Shown: positions 24,458 to 33,950 of the stretch, piece by piece
Layout: each line of letters starts with the position of its first letter
How positions within the stretch are numbered: position 1 is the stretch's first letter
Assembly: GCA_018001015.1 (NCBI GenBank)
Contig: JAGNIV010000013.1
Coordinates: 1-64,000 of the forward strand
From: Phenylobacterium sp.
Lineage (GTDB): Bacteria; Pseudomonadota; Alphaproteobacteria; Caulobacterales; Caulobacteraceae
Reading direction: 5' to 3'
Length of the DNA: 64,000 nt
The notes under the pieces: generated by a model
Told to the model about the DNA's origin: nothing
Databases searched by the model: none
What the model saw: the letters and a program-made list of their open reading frames with translations, nothing else
Position numbers and translations under genes: made by a program

Positions 24458-25239
24458 TGGCGCTCGACATCCCCAGCCCCGCGGCGCTCCAGCTCACGGC
24501 CTCGCCGGCCGCGGTCTCGGCGGCGCTCACCACCACCCAGGTGCGGGTGACCTCCAGTTTCCGGGGCGCGCGCATCGTGCTCTACGGCGCGGTCTTCGAT
24601 CCCAGCACCACGCCCAGCGACGTGGTGGTCATCGTCCGAGGCCCCGATCTGCCGGTCCGCATCGCCCGCAAGACCAAGGTGGCGGGGGTCTGGGTGAACA
24701 GCCGGCCGGTGGTGTTCCGCGGCGCGCCGGGCTTCTACATGACGGCCTCGACCCGGCCGCTGGCGGACATCGCGGGGTTCGGGACCCTGCGTCGCCTGGG
24801 CGCCGGCATCGACCACCTGGCCATCAACGCCCCCTTGGAGCAGCACACCGAGACCCGCTACGGCGTGCGCGACGTGGTGGTCAGCCGCCTGGGCGCTGAC
24901 TATCTCGACTGGCGACGCGCCGTGGTGCGGCTGAAGGAGAACGCCGGGCTCTATGACGCCGACGACAAGGGTGTGACCTTCGTCGACAAGGACCTGTTCA
25001 AGGCCGAGATCGACCTGCCTACCGAGGCGCCGACCGGCCGATATCAGGCCGAGATCATTCTCTTCCAGGACGGCCAGCCCGTCTCACGAAAGGTCCGCTC
25101 GCTGACGGTTGAGAAGGCCGGGATCGAGCGGACCCTTTACCTCTTCGCCCATCGTAGCCCATGGTTGTACGGCTTGGTCTCAATGGCCCTGGCGCTCGGC
25201 GCGGGCTGGGCCGCCTCGCTCGCCTTCCGGAGGAACTGA
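24457..25239 (+). CDS. TIGR02186 family membrane-anchored protein
   Basis: A 260-residue protein of the alphaproteobacterial TIGR02186 (PF09608) family, found next to TauE/SafE genes. The large beta-rich N-terminal part (VRVTSSFRGARIVLYGAVFD...VVVIVRGPDLPVRIARK) is probably periplasmic, and a single helix near 235-255 (YGLVSMALALGAGWAASLAF) anchors it. The N-terminus has no obvious signal peptide in this start, although the short hydrophobic opening could serve. TGATG overlap with the exporter gene. Confidence 0.8.
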   Translation: MALDIPSPAALQLTASPAAVSAALTTTQVRVTSSFRGARIVLYGAVFDPSTTPSDVVVIVRGPDLPVRIARKTKVAGVWVNSRPVVFRGAPGFYMTASTRPLADIAGFGTLRRLGAGIDHLAINAPLEQHTETRYGVRDVVVSRLGADYLDWRRAVVRLKENAGLYDADDKGVTFVDKDLFKAEIDLPTEAPTGRYQAEIILFQDGQPVSRKVRSLTVEKAGIERTLYLFAHRSPWLYGLVSMALALGAGWAASLAFRRN

Positions 25240-25247
25240 CGCCTGTG

Positions 25248-25697
25248 ATGGACGCCGAGACCTCCGCCCCCAAGCCGATGTGGGCCATCGCCCTGATCGG
25301 CCTGGTCGCCTTCCCGCTCTCCGCCGGCCTCTACGCCTATGGGCCGCCACAGTGGTCCGACCGTGCGCTGAATGTGTTGCTGGCCTGGTCGGCGATCATG
25401 CTGGGCTTCCTGGGCGGCATCCGCTGGGGCCTGGAGAGCAGCCGGGAAGCGCCCCGCTGGCAAAGGCTGGCCGGCTCCATCATATCGCCTGTCGTGGGCT
25501 TCGGCCTGCTGGTGGCCCGGGAGGACATCGAGACCTCCTGGATCATCACCGGCCTGATGGGCGCCTTCATCGTCCAGTGGCTGTTCGACCACTCCGCGCC
25601 GGACGTCCCGGCCCGCTATCCGCGGCTGATGACGGTCCTGACCCTCGGCGCCTCGGTGTCGCTGGCGATGGCGCTCGAACAGGCGATGCGGATGTGA
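25248..25697 (+). CDS. DUF3429 membrane protein
   Basis: A 149-residue integral membrane protein with about five short helices. The segment LLAWSAIMLGFLGGIRWGLE is characteristic of DUF3429 proteins. I use ATG 25248, preceded at a suitable distance by GGAGG; GTG 25245 is equally possible. It follows the TIGR02186 gene by 8 bp and ends 4 bp before the stop of the convergent pdeM gene. Function unknown. Confidence 0.75.
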   Translation: MDAETSAPKPMWAIALIGLVAFPLSAGLYAYGPPQWSDRALNVLLAWSAIMLGFLGGIRWGLESSREAPRWQRLAGSIISPVVGFGLLVAREDIETSWIITGLMGAFIVQWLFDHSAPDVPARYPRLMTVLTLGASVSLAMALEQAMRM

Positions 25698-25701
25698 GGG
25701 G

Positions 25702-26433
25702 TTAGTCCCCCACCACCGATCGCCAGCCCACCGCGTGGACGCGTCCGGTCCCCAGGGCGCCGCACAGCGGGTCGCGCGCGAACAGTCCGGAGAAGGCGCG
25801 GTCCCGGATATTCAGCCCCCCGGCATAGGCGCCGAAGGCCGGAACCACCAGCCGCTCACCATCGGTGACGAAGCATCGCCGCCGCACCGTGCCCCGCGAG
25901 GCCGTGACCTTGGCGCAGGGGTGCAGGTGGCCCGCCACCTCGCCGGGCTGCGGGCCGCCGTGAGGCTCGTGTCGCAGCCGCAGGCCGGCGACCGTCAGCT
26001 CATCGGCCACGTCGCCGGGCAGGGCGCGGGGGCCGTCGGCGTCGTGGTTGCCGATCACCCAGATCAGCCGGGTGAGCCCTGCCAGGGCCCGTAGCTGCTC
26101 GGCGTCGTCCGCCGCCAGCCGGTCCTCCGAGGCGCGGTCGTGGAAGGTGTCTCCCAGCAGCACGACGGCGGCGGGCCGGGTCGCCACGATCTCGGCGGTC
26201 AGCCGGCGCAGCGTATCGCGAGTGTCATAGGGTGGCAGCATCTGGCCGCGGGCGGCATAGGCGCTGCCCTTCTCCAGGTGCAGGTCGGCCACCACCAGCA
26301 TCGCCTCGGCCTCGATCCACAGGGCACCGCTGGGCCGTAAGGTCACCGACGCGCCCGACAGCGTCGTGCGCAGGCCTCCGCAAGGGCTGGGTCCCCAGGC
26401 ATAGACGTGGCGGGGCTGCGCCAGCGCGCTCAT
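25702..26433 (-). CDS. pdeM: ligase-associated DNA damage response endonuclease PdeM
   Basis: A 243-residue metallophosphoesterase with all metal-binding blocks: ADLHLEK, GDTFHD, GNHD and GHLHP. The length and the ATGA overlap with a downstream-acting Lhr-type helicase gene match the PdeM proteins of bacterial ligase-associated DNA repair clusters. It is expected to be a Mn-dependent nuclease/phosphodiesterase acting on DNA ends. The cluster's ATP-dependent ligase and exonuclease genes are not in the adjacent positions here. Confidence 0.85.
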   Translation of the reverse strand: MSALAQPRHVYAWGPSPCGGLRTTLSGASVTLRPSGALWIEAEAMLVVADLHLEKGSAYAARGQMLPPYDTRDTLRRLTAEIVATRPAAVVLLGDTFHDRASEDRLAADDAEQLRALAGLTRLIWVIGNHDADGPRALPGDVADELTVAGLRLRHEPHGGPQPGEVAGHLHPCAKVTASRGTVRRRCFVTDGERLVVPAFGAYAGGLNIRDRAFSGLFARDPLCGALGTGRVHAVGWRSVVGD

Positions 26434-28904
26434 GCGATGGCCTCGGCGATCAGGTCGCTTTCGGCCTCCGCCAGGATCATCTCGCCGGCCGCGCCCGGCG
26501 TCCGCTCCTTGCCGATCTCCAGCAGGATGGGCACCGAGAACGGCGACAGGTGATCGAGCGCCACGTGCCGGATCTTTCCCTTGATGCGGGCCAGCAGCTG
26601 ACCCAGCCGCGCCACGTCCACCAGGCCGGTGGCGGCGTCCTCGCGGGCGCAGCGCAGCAGCAGGTGGTCGGGCTGATGGCGGCGCAGCACGTCATAGATG
26701 AGGTCGGTGGAGAAGGTCACTTGCCGTCCGGACTTCTGCTGCTCGCCTGGGAATCGCCGCTCGATCAGGCCCGAGATGATCGCACAGCCCTTGAAGGCGC
26801 GCTTCATCATGAAGCTCTCCGAGAGCCAGGATTCGAGATCGTCGCCCAGCATGTCCTGCGCGAACAGCTCGTCGAAATCGAGTCCGTCCAGCGGGTTCAG
26901 CGCCCACACCGCCACCGCATAGTCGTTGCAGACAAAGCCCAGCGGCGCGGCGCCCATCCGTTCCAGCCGCCGGGTCAGCAGCATGGCCAGCGTCGTGTGG
27001 GCCAGACGCCCTTCGAAGGGATAGCAGACGATGAAGTTGCGCTTCCCGCGCGGGAAGGTCTCCAGCAGCAGTTCCTCTTCCTTGACGATCAGCGAACGGT
27101 CCTTCTGGATCTCCAGCCATTCGCGTACGTCGCTGGGCAGCACGTTCCAGTGGGTCTCGTCGAACATCAGCTCGCGCACCCGTTTGGCCAGGAAGGTGGA
27201 CAGGGCGAACTTGGACCCACCCCAGGAGGGCATCTTCGGGTCCTTGCCCATGGCCGGGCGTACGAGCACATCCAGCCCCGTCACCGCGACGAGCGACCAG
27301 ACCTGGCCGGCGAAGATGAAGGTGTCGCCGGGCTCCAGCATCTCGACATAGCCCTCCTCCACCTCGCCGATCTTGCGCCCGCCCGTCAGCCGCTTGCCCA
27401 TGGCGATGCGCACGGCCAGCACGGCCGGCGACAGGATGGCGCCGACATTCATCCGGTGGCGCTGGGCCGTCGCCGGGTCGCGCACCCGCCACAGGCCGTC
27501 CTGGCCCTTCACGATCCGGCGGAAGCGATCATAGGTCTTCAGCGCGTAGCCGCCGGTGGAGACGAAATCCACGACCTGTTCGAAGTCCTCCCAGGTCAGG
27601 TCGCGGTAGGGGCCCGCGGTGACCAGTTCGTCGTACAGCTTCAGCAGGTCGAAGGGTTCGGAACAGGCGCAGCCCATGACGTGCTGGGCCAGGACGTCCA
27701 ACGCCCCGGTGCGGGCCGCGTCGCCGTCGAAGCGGTTCTCGGCGATGGCCTCGCGAGCGGCCTGGCACTCCAGCATCTCGAAGCGGTTGGCGGGTACGAA
27801 GAGGGCGCGGCTGGGTTCGTCCAGCCGGTGGTTGGCCCGCCCGATCCGCTGCACCATCCGTGACGCGCCCTTCGGGGAGGCGAGCTGGATGACCAGGTCC
27901 ACGTCCCCCCAGTCGATGCCGAGATCCAGGGTCGAGGTGCAGACCACCGCGCGCAGCTCGCCCCGCGCCATGGCCGCCTCCACCTTGCGCCTCTGCTCGG
28001 CCGCCAGGCTGCCGTGGTGCAGGGCGATGGGCAGGTCGTCGTCGTTCAGCTTCCACAGTTCCTGGAACGCAAATTCCGCCTGGAAGCGCGTGTTGACGAA
28101 AACCAGCGCCGTGCGCGCCTGCTTGATGGCCTCGTAGACCTCCGGCATGGCGTGCTGGGCGGTGTGGCCCGCCCACGGCACCCGGCCTTCAGCCAGCAGC
28201 ATGTCGACGATAGGCGCCGCGCCGCCGGGCCCCCGCACCAGGTCAACCTGGTTCTCCGCCTCCGGCGCGGTGCAGCCCAGCCAGCGGCGGATCACGTCGG
28301 GATCGTCCACCGTCGCCGATAGCCCCACCCGCCGCATCCCGGGCGCGAAGGTCTGCAGCCGCGCCAGATCGAGCGCCAGCAGGTCGCCGCGCTTGGAGGC
28401 GTGGATGGCGTGGATCTCGTCGACGATGACGCAGGCCAGGTCCTCGAAATACAGCCGCGCGCCCTCCCAGGCGCAGAACAGGGCCAGCTGTTCCGGCGTG
28501 GTCAGCAGGATATCCGGCGGCTTGATCCGCTGGCGCTGGCGGCGCGCCTGGCCGGTGTCGCCAGTGCGGCTCTCGGCCACGATCGGCAGGCCCATCTGGA
28601 GGATCGGCGCCATCAGGTTTCGCTCGACGTCCACGGCCAGCGCCTTCAGCGGCGAGATGTAGAGGGTGTGGATGCCCCGCGGCGTATTGGCGGGCGCGCG
28701 CTCGGCGAGTTCAATGAGGCTGGGCAGGAAGCCGGCCAGGGTCTTGCCGCCGCCGGTCGGCGCGATCAGCAGGGCGTCGCGCCCGGCGCGGCCCTTGGCG
28801 ATCATCTCCAGCTGGTGTTCGCGCGCGCTCCAGCCGCGGGCCGCAAACCAGTCCGCGAACCTCGGGGGCAGGAGGGGAGGGGCGGCGCCCGCGTCTTCGG
28901 CCAT
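26430..28904 (-). CDS. ligase-associated DEXH-box DNA helicase (Lhr-like)
   Basis: An 824-residue superfamily 2 helicase. Walker A is at 49-55 (PTGGGKT), the DEIH box (VDEIHAIHASKRG) at about 155, motif III (SATVDDP) at about 185, and motif VI (QRIGRANHR) at about 365. Beyond the two RecA domains it has the winged-helix and Lhr-core C-terminal region. Lhr-type helicases translocate 3'-5' on single-stranded DNA. It overlaps pdeM by 4 bp (ATGA), with the helicase gene first, so they form one transcription unit. Confidence 0.9.
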   Translation of the reverse strand: MAEDAGAAPPLLPPRFADWFAARGWSAREHQLEMIAKGRAGRDALLIAPTGGGKTLAGFLPSLIELAERAPANTPRGIHTLYISPLKALAVDVERNLMAPILQMGLPIVAESRTGDTGQARRQRQRIKPPDILLTTPEQLALFCAWEGARLYFEDLACVIVDEIHAIHASKRGDLLALDLARLQTFAPGMRRVGLSATVDDPDVIRRWLGCTAPEAENQVDLVRGPGGAAPIVDMLLAEGRVPWAGHTAQHAMPEVYEAIKQARTALVFVNTRFQAEFAFQELWKLNDDDLPIALHHGSLAAEQRRKVEAAMARGELRAVVCTSTLDLGIDWGDVDLVIQLASPKGASRMVQRIGRANHRLDEPSRALFVPANRFEMLECQAAREAIAENRFDGDAARTGALDVLAQHVMGCACSEPFDLLKLYDELVTAGPYRDLTWEDFEQVVDFVSTGGYALKTYDRFRRIVKGQDGLWRVRDPATAQRHRMNVGAILSPAVLAVRIAMGKRLTGGRKIGEVEEGYVEMLEPGDTFIFAGQVWSLVAVTGLDVLVRPAMGKDPKMPSWGGSKFALSTFLAKRVRELMFDETHWNVLPSDVREWLEIQKDRSLIVKEEELLLETFPRGKRNFIVCYPFEGRLAHTTLAMLLTRRLERMGAAPLGFVCNDYAVAVWALNPLDGLDFDELFAQDMLGDDLESWLSESFMMKRAFKGCAIISGLIERRFPGEQQKSGRQVTFSTDLIYDVLRRHQPDHLLLRCAREDAATGLVDVARLGQLLARIKGKIRHVALDHLSPFSVPILLEIGKERTPGAAGEMILAEAESDLIAEAIA

Positions 28905-28956
28905 CCCTCGCCCTATAGCATGTTCCCGTTCCGTTTCACGCCCAAAGGCGTGGCGG

Positions 28957-29724
28957 TCAGGGCTGGGGCGTGTCCGCCTTGGCGCCGCTCATCTGCGGCA
29001 CATAGAGGCCGGTGGCGAACTTGGCGGCCATGCCCTCGACCCGCAGTCGCGAGCCATACTTGGCGCAGGGGTCGGGACTGGCGAGCTTGATGGGCTTCCG
29101 CTCCTTGGCGGTCATCACCTTGGCGGCGTCGTCGGCGAAGGGCTCGGCGAACTGCAGGGCGTCACCGATGCGGCTGAGGGACGGGTCGTCGGTCCCCACC
29201 GCCATGCCCTGCCGGGTCCAGGTGATGGCCGCCAGTTGCTTGCCGTCGGGGGCCACCATCTCGGCCTCGACGCCGAGGCCGCCCAGCGTGCCGGGCGCGC
29301 GGACCCCAATGGGGCCGGGGATGAAGAAGCCCGCCGCCGCCGCGGCCGCCGATCCGACCCGGCCCGTGGCCTTCACGTGGCTGAGGACGGCGCGGACCTT
29401 GGCGTCGGCCGCTTCCTCGGGCGTGGCGATCTCATAGCGCTCGGACAGCTCGAAACAGAGCTGGGCGTCGATCTCCCGCAGCAGGGTGGTCCGCTCGCCG
29501 GGCGACATCCAGGTCGCCGTGGTCTCCGCCACCTCGGTCGGCGACAGCGCCACCCGGCGAACCAACTCCAGGCCCGCCTCGTCCCTGCGATCCGAGACAC
29601 TGGCCCGCACGGCGCTGGGGTTCACGGCCAGGCCGTCATAGGTCGACAGCAGCCCGGTGGGCTGAGTGGGTGTGCTGCAGGCGGCGACAAGCCCGAGGAG
29701 GGGGAGAATGAGGATGGGTTTCAT
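28957..29724 (-). CDS. DUF3313-type lipoprotein
   Basis: A 255-residue predicted lipoprotein. The signal peptide ends in a lipobox L-V-A-A-C16, followed by STPTQPTGLLSTYDGL, the typical DUF3313 opening. A Gly/Ala-rich hydrophobic segment (SAAAAAAGFFIPGPIG) occurs mid-protein and may be a short membrane-inserting hairpin. The protein probably sits in the outer membrane facing the periplasm. Role unknown. Monocistronic, between the helicase and PhyH-like genes. Confidence 0.75.
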   Translation of the reverse strand: MKPILILPLLGLVAACSTPTQPTGLLSTYDGLAVNPSAVRASVSDRRDEAGLELVRRVALSPTEVAETTATWMSPGERTTLLREIDAQLCFELSERYEIATPEEAADAKVRAVLSHVKATGRVGSAAAAAAGFFIPGPIGVRAPGTLGGLGVEAEMVAPDGKQLAAITWTRQGMAVGTDDPSLSRIGDALQFAEPFADDAAKVMTAKERKPIKLASPDPCAKYGSRLRVEGMAAKFATGLYVPQMSGAKADTPQP

Positions 29725-29814
29725 GAGACCGATACGAGAGCAACAGGCGGGCGGACGCGCAAGGACGGCCGCGACCCCAATGCCCCAGACCTTCGCCCGT
29801 TCCGTCGCCGTGGT

Positions 29815-30750
29815 TCAGGCGCGGGCGGGATTCTCCAGGCGGCTCATCCAATGATCCGCGTCGTAGCCGGGATCGCCGCTCAGGTGACGCCACAGCTTGA
29901 TGCGGTTGACGAACTCCAGTCGTCCGGTGTCCTGCTCGAACCAGGGCTCCGGCGTCATCAGGATCGACTCCACGGTCTCCGGCTGGGGGCTCTTCACATA
30001 GAAGATCGGCCGAGGATTGGGCTCGGCGGGCAGGGTCGTCATGTCCCACCGCCGCACCTGGGGCTCACGGGGGTTCATGCGGATCTTGAACATGGTCCGG
30101 GTGCGCTCGCCGTGGTTGACCCCGCCGCCGTGCCACAGGCCGTTGTGCAGGAAGAGCAGGGTCCCGGCCTCGCACACCATGTGCTGCTGGCCCCTGATGT
30201 TCTGGTAGCGGCCCAGGGCCACCTCGCTGACCTTGCGCAGGTGGGTGCCGGGCACGAAGCGGGTGCCGCCCATCTCCCGGGTGACCTTGTGCGGGTAGTA
30301 CATGACCTGCAGGTCGAAGCCCTTGGACGGGTCGACCGTGGAGTCCTGGTGGGTGTGCTGGGAGACGTTCTCGCCGCCGCCGGCCTCGTAATAGGCGGGC
30401 GGGAAGGTGACGTGCAGGAAGTGGTGGTCGAACACCGGATCGGCTCCCACCAGGCTCTGGATCGCCCCCTTCACCAGCGGCAGGTCCAGCAGCCGGCGGA
30501 TGGCCGAGCCTTGCCGATAGGCGGCCGCGAGCGGCACGCCGGCGGCGACCTCCGGGATCTCCGCCTGGCCCAGCAACTCCCCGAAGGCGCGCATCACCTT
30601 GCGGCCGGGCTCCGGCTCGGCGGCCTCGCCCACCTCGGCCAGAAACTGCCGGTTGATCTCGTCGGGGACCACGCCGTCGAACCGCAGGAAGCCGCGGGCG
30701 ACGAAGCGGGCCATCTGCAGGGAATCCAGCAGGACAGGTTGCTCGCTCAT
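29815..30750 (-). CDS. phytanoyl-CoA dioxygenase (PhyH) family protein
   Basis: A 311-residue Fe(II)/2-oxoglutarate-dependent oxygenase. The facial triad is visible as H-Q-D in SQHTHQDSTVD and the distal His in LFLHNGLWHGGGVNHG; RTMFKIRMNP supplies the Arg for 2-oxoglutarate. Substrate unknown; bacterial members hydroxylate diverse small molecules. It overlaps the upstream 91-residue protein gene by 4 bp (ATGA), so the two are coupled. Confidence 0.82.
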   Translation of the reverse strand: MSEQPVLLDSLQMARFVARGFLRFDGVVPDEINRQFLAEVGEAAEPEPGRKVMRAFGELLGQAEIPEVAAGVPLAAAYRQGSAIRRLLDLPLVKGAIQSLVGADPVFDHHFLHVTFPPAYYEAGGGENVSQHTHQDSTVDPSKGFDLQVMYYPHKVTREMGGTRFVPGTHLRKVSEVALGRYQNIRGQQHMVCEAGTLLFLHNGLWHGGGVNHGERTRTMFKIRMNPREPQVRRWDMTTLPAEPNPRPIFYVKSPQPETVESILMTPEPWFEQDTGRLEFVNRIKLWRHLSGDPGYDADHWMSRLENPARA

Positions 30751-31022
30751 GCCACGCTCTCCACCAGCTGCTCGAAGAAGAACTCGTATTTCAGATAGGC
30801 CAGGTCGAACTCCTCGCCGCGCGGATGCGGCAGGATCTGTGAGGCCTGGAACAGCCGCCAGCCGTCGCGCAGGGCGTCGGCCCCGGTCCGATAGGGCGGA
30901 TCGTCATTGTCGCCGGCCATCGGCCGCGTCGCGCCGGTCCCGTCATAGACCGCCCAGGCGATCACGGGCGAATCCAGCGCCGAATTGGCCAGATAGAGAA
31001 CCAGCACCTTCTGGCGCGTCAT
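30747..31022 (-). CDS. small conserved-looking protein coupled to the PhyH gene
   Basis: A 91-residue soluble protein with no family I recognise. It has a short beta strand start (KVLVLYLANS), an ADALRDGWRLFQASQ segment and an aromatic, acidic C-terminus (LKYEFFFEQLVESVA). It is the first gene of a two-gene unit with the dioxygenase, suggesting an accessory or regulatory role for that enzyme, which is inference. Confidence 0.65.
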   Translation of the reverse strand: MTRQKVLVLYLANSALDSPVIAWAVYDGTGATRPMAGDNDDPPYRTGADALRDGWRLFQASQILPHPRGEEFDLAYLKYEFFFEQLVESVA

Positions 31023-31154
31023 GTTGCCCCCTCATCCCCATGCTGATGACGGGGTTCGGCGCCGATCATGGGCCAAGGCGCAGGCTCTGAAAAGGTGCGC
31101 CTGTGATGGTCCGTTCCCGTTCCGTTTCGTCCGCGGATCGGCTAACACCGGAGG

Positions 31155-33950
31155 GTGAACGCGCTCGCCCCGAGTCTCGATCTGGCCCCCGCCCTCGTCG
31201 TCCTGCCCGGCCCCCGCGCCGCGGCGGCGGACGCCGCGCGGGCGGAGATGATCCGGGCCCCCGACGCCCGCGACCTCTTCGAGCACGGCCCGGTCCTGGT
31301 GGCCCACGCCGGCATGACCGCCAAGCGGCTGGGGGTGCATGCGCCGTCCCGGTCGCAGGGGCTGTTCGACGCCCTTGAGCTGTTCGCCTTCGTCCGTCCC
31401 GCCCGGTTCTGCGCCCCCTCGGCGGCGGGCCTGGCCCTGGCGCTCGGCCTGCCCGAGCCCAAGGGCGCGGCCGAACAGGCCAAGGCGCTGCGCGAGGCCT
31501 GCCACGTCCTGCTGGCCGAACTGGCCCTGACCCCGGAGCCCTCCCGTGAGGAGGCGCTGGCCATCGGCGAAACCCTGGCCCGCGCCGGCTGGGCCTGGGG
31601 GACCGCCGTCATCGGCGCCCTGCGCTCGGCCCCGGTGGGCAACGCCTTTCGCGGCTCCGGCATGGACGTCTGGACTCGTGTGGCGGAGTGGGAGGAACAG
31701 GCGCCGCCCGGCGAGGCCGGCTCGCGCCCCATCGCGCCGGAGGCGGCCGCCCAGCGCCTCACCGACCTGTTGCGCCAGGCCGGCCTGGACGAGGCGCGGC
31801 CCACCCAGGCGCAGTTCGCCGCCGAAGCCGCCTTCGCCTTTTCTCCCCGCGAAAAGGAGGGCGAGCCGCGCATGATGCTGGCCGAGGCCGGCACCGGCGT
31901 CGGCAAGACGCTGGGCTACCTGGCGCCCGCCTCCCTGTGGGCCGAGGCCAACGGCCCGGCCGTGTGGATCTCCACCTACACCCGCGCCCTGCAGCGCCAG
32001 ATCGAGCGCGAGAGCCACGCCATCTATCCCGACCCCAAGGTGCGGGCGAAAAAGGCCGTGGTCCGCAAGGGGCGCGAGAACTACCTGTGCCTGCTGAATT
32101 TCCAGGACCAGGCCAACACCGCCCAGCTCGGCGGGGCCGACCTGATCGGCCTGGCGCTCACCGCCCGCTGGGTGCGCGCCACCCGCGACGGCGACATGAC
32201 CGGCGGCGACTTCCCGGCCTGGCTGCCCACCCTGTTCGCCGTCCCGCCGGTGGGCCAGGCCAGCGCCGCCAACCTTGTGGACCGGCGGGGCGAATGCATC
32301 CACGCCGGCTGCGCCCACTACCGCACCTGTTTCGTGGAAAAGGCGGTGCGGGGCTCGCGCCGCGCCGACATCGTCATCGCCAACCACGCCCTGGTGCTCA
32401 CCCAGGCCGCCTTCGACGGCGCCCGGGCCGCGCGCGGCTCCAAGGCCGACGGCGAAACCACCCAGCTCAAGCGCATCGTCTTCGACGAGGGCCACCACCT
32501 GTTCGACGCCGCCGACGCGGCCTTCGCCGCCGCCCTGTCCGGCGCGGAGTCGGCCGAGCTGCGCCGCTGGATCCGGGGACCCGAGGGCCGAGGCCGCCGC
32601 GGCCGGGGCCTGGAAGCCCGCCTGATGGAGGTGCTGGGGGACCGCGACGACGCCAAGCGCGCCCTGGTGGACGCCACCCGCGCCGCCGCCGCCCTGCCGG
32701 GCGAGGGCTGGTCGGGCCGCGTGGCCTCGCCCAATGGCGAGGTCAATCCCATGGGCCCCATCGAGCACTTCGTGGTGGCCATCATCGAGCAGCTCCGCGC
32801 CCGGTCCGCCCCCTCGGAGGTCGGCATGGAGTGCGCCGCCCGCCCGGCGCTCGACCTGGTGCGCGAGACCGCACGCGCCGCCGCCTTGGCGCTGGCCGCC
32901 ATCGAGGCGCCCTTGCTGGCGCTGGCCCGCCACCTTGAGGACGTGCTGGACGACGAGGCCGCCACCCTGCCGCCGGGCGACCGGGCGCGTATTGAAGGGG
33001 CTTTGAGGGGGCTTGATCGCCGCGCCCGCATGACCCTGCCGGCCTGGCGCTCCATGCTGCGGGCCATCGACGAGGACGCCGAGGACGATCCCGATTTCGT
33101 GGACTGGTTCGACGCCACCTTCCTCTATGGCCGGGTGGTGGACGCCGCCTGCCGCCGCCACTGGGTCGATCCCACCGAGCCCCTGACCAACGCCGTCATC
33201 GCCCCGGCCCACGGGGTGCTGGTGACCAGCGCAACGCTTGCCGACTCCACCCTGGCCGATCCCTTCGCGCTCGCCGAAATGCGCACCGGCGCCGCGCGCC
33301 TGCCCGACCGGCCCAAGACCCTGCGCCTGGCCTCGCCCTTCGACTACGAGACCAATTCCCGCGCCTTCGTGGTCACCGATGTGGGCCGGGACGACCCGCG
33401 CCAGGTGGCCGCGGCCATGCGTGAGCTGTTCCTGGCCGCGGGGGGCGGGGGCGTGGGCCTGTTCACCGCGATCCGCCGGCTGCGCGCCGTCCACGAGAAG
33501 ATCGCCGCGCCGCTCTCCGACAAGGGTCTGGCCCTCTATGCCCAGCACGTCGATCCCTTGGAGGTCGGCGCCCTGGTAGACATCTTCCGGGCCGAGCAGG
33601 ACAGCTGCCTGCTGGGCACCGACGCGGTCCGGGATGGCGTGGATGTTCCTGGCCGCTCCCTGCGGCTGCTGGTTTTCGACCGCGTCCCCTGGCCCCGCCC
33701 CGACATCCTGCACAAGGCGCGCCGCGTGCGCTTCGGCGGCAAGGCCTATGACGACAGCGTCGCCCGCAACCGCATCAGCCAGGCCTTTGGCCGCCTGATC
33801 CGCCGCGCCGACGACAAGGGGGTGTTCGTCATGCTCGACGCCGCCGCCCCCACCCGCCTGTTCTCCGGCCTGCCCGAGGGGGTGAAGATCGAACGCCTCG
33901 GCCTGGTGGAGGCCATCGAGGCGACGGCGGAGTTCCTGGGGGCGCCATGA
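31155..33950 (+). CDS. DinG/XPD-like ATP-dependent DNA helicase
   Basis: A 931-residue superfamily 2 helicase. Walker A (EAGTGVGKT) is near residue 247 and a DEGH box (VFDEGHHLFD) near 443. Between them, four cysteines (one in YLCLLNF, then C-x4-C-x5-C in GECIHAGCAHYRTC) are placed like the Fe-S cluster ligands of DinG/XPD. Motif VI-like QAFGRLIRR is near 875. The N-terminal 220 residues are an extra region seen in alphaproteobacterial members. The GTG start at 31155 sits unusually close to GGAGG, so a downstream start cannot be excluded. Overlaps the ridA-like gene by 4 bp. Confidence 0.85.
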   Translation: MNALAPSLDLAPALVVLPGPRAAAADAARAEMIRAPDARDLFEHGPVLVAHAGMTAKRLGVHAPSRSQGLFDALELFAFVRPARFCAPSAAGLALALGLPEPKGAAEQAKALREACHVLLAELALTPEPSREEALAIGETLARAGWAWGTAVIGALRSAPVGNAFRGSGMDVWTRVAEWEEQAPPGEAGSRPIAPEAAAQRLTDLLRQAGLDEARPTQAQFAAEAAFAFSPREKEGEPRMMLAEAGTGVGKTLGYLAPASLWAEANGPAVWISTYTRALQRQIERESHAIYPDPKVRAKKAVVRKGRENYLCLLNFQDQANTAQLGGADLIGLALTARWVRATRDGDMTGGDFPAWLPTLFAVPPVGQASAANLVDRRGECIHAGCAHYRTCFVEKAVRGSRRADIVIANHALVLTQAAFDGARAARGSKADGETTQLKRIVFDEGHHLFDAADAAFAAALSGAESAELRRWIRGPEGRGRRGRGLEARLMEVLGDRDDAKRALVDATRAAAALPGEGWSGRVASPNGEVNPMGPIEHFVVAIIEQLRARSAPSEVGMECAARPALDLVRETARAAALALAAIEAPLLALARHLEDVLDDEAATLPPGDRARIEGALRGLDRRARMTLPAWRSMLRAIDEDAEDDPDFVDWFDATFLYGRVVDAACRRHWVDPTEPLTNAVIAPAHGVLVTSATLADSTLADPFALAEMRTGAARLPDRPKTLRLASPFDYETNSRAFVVTDVGRDDPRQVAAAMRELFLAAGGGGVGLFTAIRRLRAVHEKIAAPLSDKGLALYAQHVDPLEVGALVDIFRAEQDSCLLGTDAVRDGVDVPGRSLRLLVFDRVPWPRPDILHKARRVRFGGKAYDDSVARNRISQAFGRLIRRADDKGVFVMLDAAAPTRLFSGLPEGVKIERLGLVEAIEATAEFLGAP

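Noticed and set aside
31032-33713. An 893-codon open frame antisense to the DinG/XPD-like helicase
   Set aside because: Low-complexity Gly/Ala/His-rich translation typical of a shadow in high-GC DNA; the helicase on the plus strand has intact motifs.
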